A DNA stretch of 10,014 nucleotides from JAKOQB01 sp036824465 (GTDB taxonomy: Bacteria > Pseudomonadota > Gammaproteobacteria > Burkholderiales > Burkholderiaceae_F): assembly GCA_036824465.1 (NCBI GenBank), contig DAITAC010000131.1, positions 1-10,014 of the forward strand, in the 5' to 3' direction. Positions 8,356 to 10,014 of this stretch are shown piece after piece. The first letter of the stretch is position 1, and the number at the start of each line of letters is the position of its first letter. The translations under genes and the position numbers were made by a program. The notes under the pieces were generated by a model. The model saw only the letters and a list, made by a program, of their open reading frames with translations, ran no database searches and was not told where the DNA came from.

Positions 8356-9828
8356 ATGAAACCCACCGACCCCGCCTTCGAACGCCTGGCCATCGCGCGC
8401 CGTCTTCTGCTCGAACCGTTTGACCTCGACGAGAGCAAACTGCAGCGCGCGCTTGCGATCGTCTTCGAGCACGATGCCGACTTTGCCGACCTGTACTTCC
8501 AGTACACGCGCAATGAATCGTTTGCGCTCGAGGAGGGCATCGTCAAGAGCGGCAGTTTCGATATCCAGCAAGGCGTGGGCGTGCGGGCGGTGGTCGGCGA
8601 CAAGACCGCGTTCGCGTACTCGGACGAAATCTCGGAGGATGCGCTGACGGAAGCCGCGCTGACCGTGCGATCGATTGCGCGCGCAGGCGGCGGCCGCGCG
8701 AAAGTCAAGACAAAGCTTGCGGCGCGCGCCACATTGTCGCTGTATGCGGCGATCGACCCGGTCGCGTCGCTGGAAGCGGCGGAGAAAGTGAAACTGCTCG
8801 AGCGCCTCGAGCGCATGGCACGTGCGCGCGATGCACGCGTCAAGCAGGTCATGGCCAGCATCAACGGCGAATACGACGTGGTGCTGATCGCGCGCGCCGA
8901 TCGCAAGGCGGCAGGCGTGCTCGCCGCCGACGTGCGGCCGCTGGCACGAATCTCGCTGACAGTGATCGTCGAGGAAGGGGGCCAGCGCGAGCAGGGCTTC
9001 TCTGGCGGAGGCGGGCGCGTCGACCTGGCCCACTTCAATGACGAGCGCCTTGCCGAATACGTGCAGGTCGCCGTCGACATGGCGCTCGTCAACCTGCGCG
9101 CGAAGCCGGCGCCGGCGGGCGTGATGACAGTCGTGCTCGGGTCGGGCTGGCCCGGCATCCTGCTGCATGAGGCGATCGGCCATGGCCTTGAAGGCGATTT
9201 CAATCGCAAGGGATCGAGTGCCTTTTCCGGCCGCGTCGGCCAGCGCGTTGCGTCTAGGGGGGTCACGGTCGTCGACGACGGCACGATTCCGGAGCGGCGC
9301 GGGTCATTGAGCGTCGACGACGAAGGCAATCCGACCTCCCGCACGGTGCTGATCGAAGACGGCATCCTGCGCGGTTACATCCAGGATTCACTCAACGCGC
9401 GCCTGATGAAGGTCGCGCCGACCGGCAACGGCCGCCGCGAGTCGTTTGCTTTCCTGCCGATGCCGCGCATGACCAACACCTACATGCTCGGCGGCGAGCA
9501 TGCGTCCGAAGAAATCATCCGCTCGGTGAAGAAGGGCCTTTATGCGACCAATTTCGGGGGCGGCCAGGTCGACATCACCAACGGCAAGTTCGTGTTCAGC
9601 ATGGCCGAGGCGTACCTGATCGAAAACGGGAAGGTCACCGCACCGGTCAAGGGCGCCACGCTGATCGGCAACGGCCCGGATGCGCTGACGCGCGTGACGA
9701 TGGTCGGCAACGACATGCGGCTCGACCCCGGCATCGGCGTGTGCGGCAAGGATGGACAGAGCGTGCCGGTCGGGGTCGGCCAGCCGACACTGCGAATTGA
9801 GGGATTAACGATCGGTGGAACCGGTTGA
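8356..9828 (+). CDS. tldD: TldD, metalloprotease subunit of the TldD/TldE (PmbA) complex
   Basis: TldD is the catalytic subunit of a heterodimeric zinc protease that, with TldE/PmbA, degrades unfolded peptides in its inner chamber. In E. coli it takes part in processing microcin B17 and breaking down the CcdA antitoxin. The 490-residue length is normal for the family (about 480). The N-terminal modulator domain includes VRAVVGDKTAFAYSDE near 76-91. The metal site is intact: LLHEAIGHGLEGD contains H271, E272 and H276, and the expected third ligand, a late cysteine, is C463 in GVCGKDGQSVPVGVGQPTLR. The conserved MPRMTNTYM block lies near 369-377. ATG at 8356 starts a normal-looking N-terminus (MKPTDPAF); the region that would show its ribosome binding site is in the gap. 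The partner gene tldE/pmbA is not in this window. It probably belongs to the yhdP-nit operon, inferred from strand and close spacing. Confidence 0.96.
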   Translation: MKPTDPAFERLAIARRLLLEPFDLDESKLQRALAIVFEHDADFADLYFQYTRNESFALEEGIVKSGSFDIQQGVGVRAVVGDKTAFAYSDEISEDALTEAALTVRSIARAGGGRAKVKTKLAARATLSLYAAIDPVASLEAAEKVKLLERLERMARARDARVKQVMASINGEYDVVLIARADRKAAGVLAADVRPLARISLTVIVEEGGQREQGFSGGGGRVDLAHFNDERLAEYVQVAVDMALVNLRAKPAPAGVMTVVLGSGWPGILLHEAIGHGLEGDFNRKGSSAFSGRVGQRVASRGVTVVDDGTIPERRGSLSVDDEGNPTSRTVLIEDGILRGYIQDSLNARLMKVAPTGNGRRESFAFLPMPRMTNTYMLGGEHASEEIIRSVKKGLYATNFGGGQVDITNGKFVFSMAEAYLIENGKVTAPVKGATLIGNGPDALTRVTMVGNDMRLDPGIGVCGKDGQSVPVGVGQPTLRIEGLTIGGTG

Positions 9829-9880
9829 GCAATGCGCTGAGCACCTAACAAATCGCGGTCAACTTTGAAGTGCTGCGCGG

Positions 9881-9886
9881 CATAAT
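9881..9886 (+). promoter_or_regulatory. Possible -10 box in the tldD downstream spacer
   Basis: CATAAT matches five of six bases of the sigma70 -10 consensus and is the most AT-rich spot in the 106-base gap after tldD. It lies about 50 bases before the start of the next reading frame. At 16-18 bases upstream (around GGTCAACT, 9857-9864) the -35 match is poor, so this is only a suggestion that the next gene has its own promoter. I see no clear intrinsic terminator for tldD in the spacer. Confidence 0.25.
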
Positions 9887-9904
9887 CTGCGCACGGCCGG
9901 ATCG

Positions 9905-9921
9905 TCGCGCATAAAACGCGA
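9905..9921 (+). other. Small hairpin before the last reading frame
   Basis: TCGCG at 9905-9909 and CGCGA at 9917-9921 form a 5-bp stem around the A-rich loop CATAAAA. No T-run follows, so it is not a standard terminator. It would lie in the leader of the gene starting near 9935 and could be chance. Confidence 0.2.
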
Positions 9922-9934
9922 TTGCCGAAAACCC

Positions 9935-10014
9935 TTGCGACTGCCCTTCCCGAAGTTCCTGCCGCCGATCGTCTGGCTGGTGCGCCTGCTGGTGGGTGCG
10001 TATCCGCGCTGGAT
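9935..10014 (+). CDS. 5' part of a membrane-associated protein, possibly a lysophospholipid acyltransferase
   Basis: A reading frame open from 9869 runs off the window end. With TTG at 9935 as start it reads MRLPFPKFLPPIVWLVRLLV and then GAYPRW, 26 residues in all. The basic start followed by a hydrophobic stretch (about residues 9-20) fits a membrane-anchored or membrane-associated protein. The run of Arg-Leu-Leu, Gly-Ala and a closing Arg-Trp recalls the beginning of short bacterial 1-acyl-glycerol-3-phosphate acyltransferase-like proteins, where the HxxxxD catalytic motif would follow soon after. That motif lies beyond the window, so the product is a guess. The TTG start is also uncertain: there is no ATG or GTG in frame after the stop at 9866-9868, CTG at 9887 is the other option, and no ribosome binding site is evident. 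Confidence 0.4.
   Translation, partial: MRLPFPKFLPPIVWLVRLLVGAYPRW

Noticed and set aside
9252..9260. Unusual codon run TCT AGG GGG inside tldD
   Set aside because: AGG is rare in this sequence and CTAG is an uncommon tetramer, but the frame is intact and the encoded Ser-Arg-Gly fits the family. It is probably a silent oddity, not an error.
7867..9365. Two minus-strand frames (down to 7867 and 8043) running through the N gap
   Set aside because: They stay open only because N codons do not encode stops. They lie opposite nit and tldD, whose catalytic motifs are intact on the plus strand.
1..10014. Search for insertion sequences, CRISPR arrays, tRNA or rRNA genes, toxin-antitoxin or defence genes
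   Set aside because: I saw no terminal inverted repeats with a transposase, no regularly spaced repeats, no tRNA-like cloverleaf and no defence-type domains. The window is ordinary core genome.

Overview
The window is a G+C-rich bacterial chromosome segment with dense protein coding and strong third-position G/C bias. The gene set and order (glnE divergent from a yhdP-family gene, followed by a Nit-type amidase and tldD) are what I would expect in a betaproteobacterium, most likely Burkholderiales. This assignment rests on protein flavour and gene order, not on a marker gene. A run of exactly 100 N at 8247-8346 shows this is a draft scaffold.

Layout: 1-201 has no gene I can support and lies downstream of glnE. 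202-3135 (minus) is glnE, the two-domain glutamine synthetase adenylyltransferase/adenylyl-removing enzyme. 3136-3282 is a divergent intergenic region that must serve both glnE and the plus-strand cluster; it holds an 8-bp perfect inverted repeat. 3283-7401 (plus) is a 1372-residue YhdP/TIGR02099 AsmA-like envelope protein with a GTG start. 7405-8244 is a nitrilase-superfamily amidase of the Nit1/Nit2 type with an intact Glu-Lys-Cys triad. 8247-8346 is the assembly gap. 8356-9828 is tldD, with its HExxxH motif and late cysteine. After 106 bases a further plus-strand reading frame begins near 9935 and runs off the window. Its 26 visible residues look like the start of a membrane-associated protein, possibly a lysophospholipid acyltransferase.

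The plus-strand genes yhdP, nit and probably tldD look like one operon: yhdP and nit are separated by 3 bases, and nit and tldD by only a few known bases plus the gap. Their functions are an AsmA-like bridge implicated in phospholipid delivery to the outer membrane, a repair amidase for deaminated glutathione, and one half of the TldD/TldE metalloprotease. They have no obvious shared pathway, yet yhdP and tldD are also neighbours in gammaproteobacteria. glnE belongs to nitrogen regulation and merely shares the divergent promoter region.

I found no mobile element, CRISPR array, tRNA or rRNA gene, prophage or defence island, and nothing that amounts to a new biological system. The findings below are modest observations on an ordinary core-genome region.
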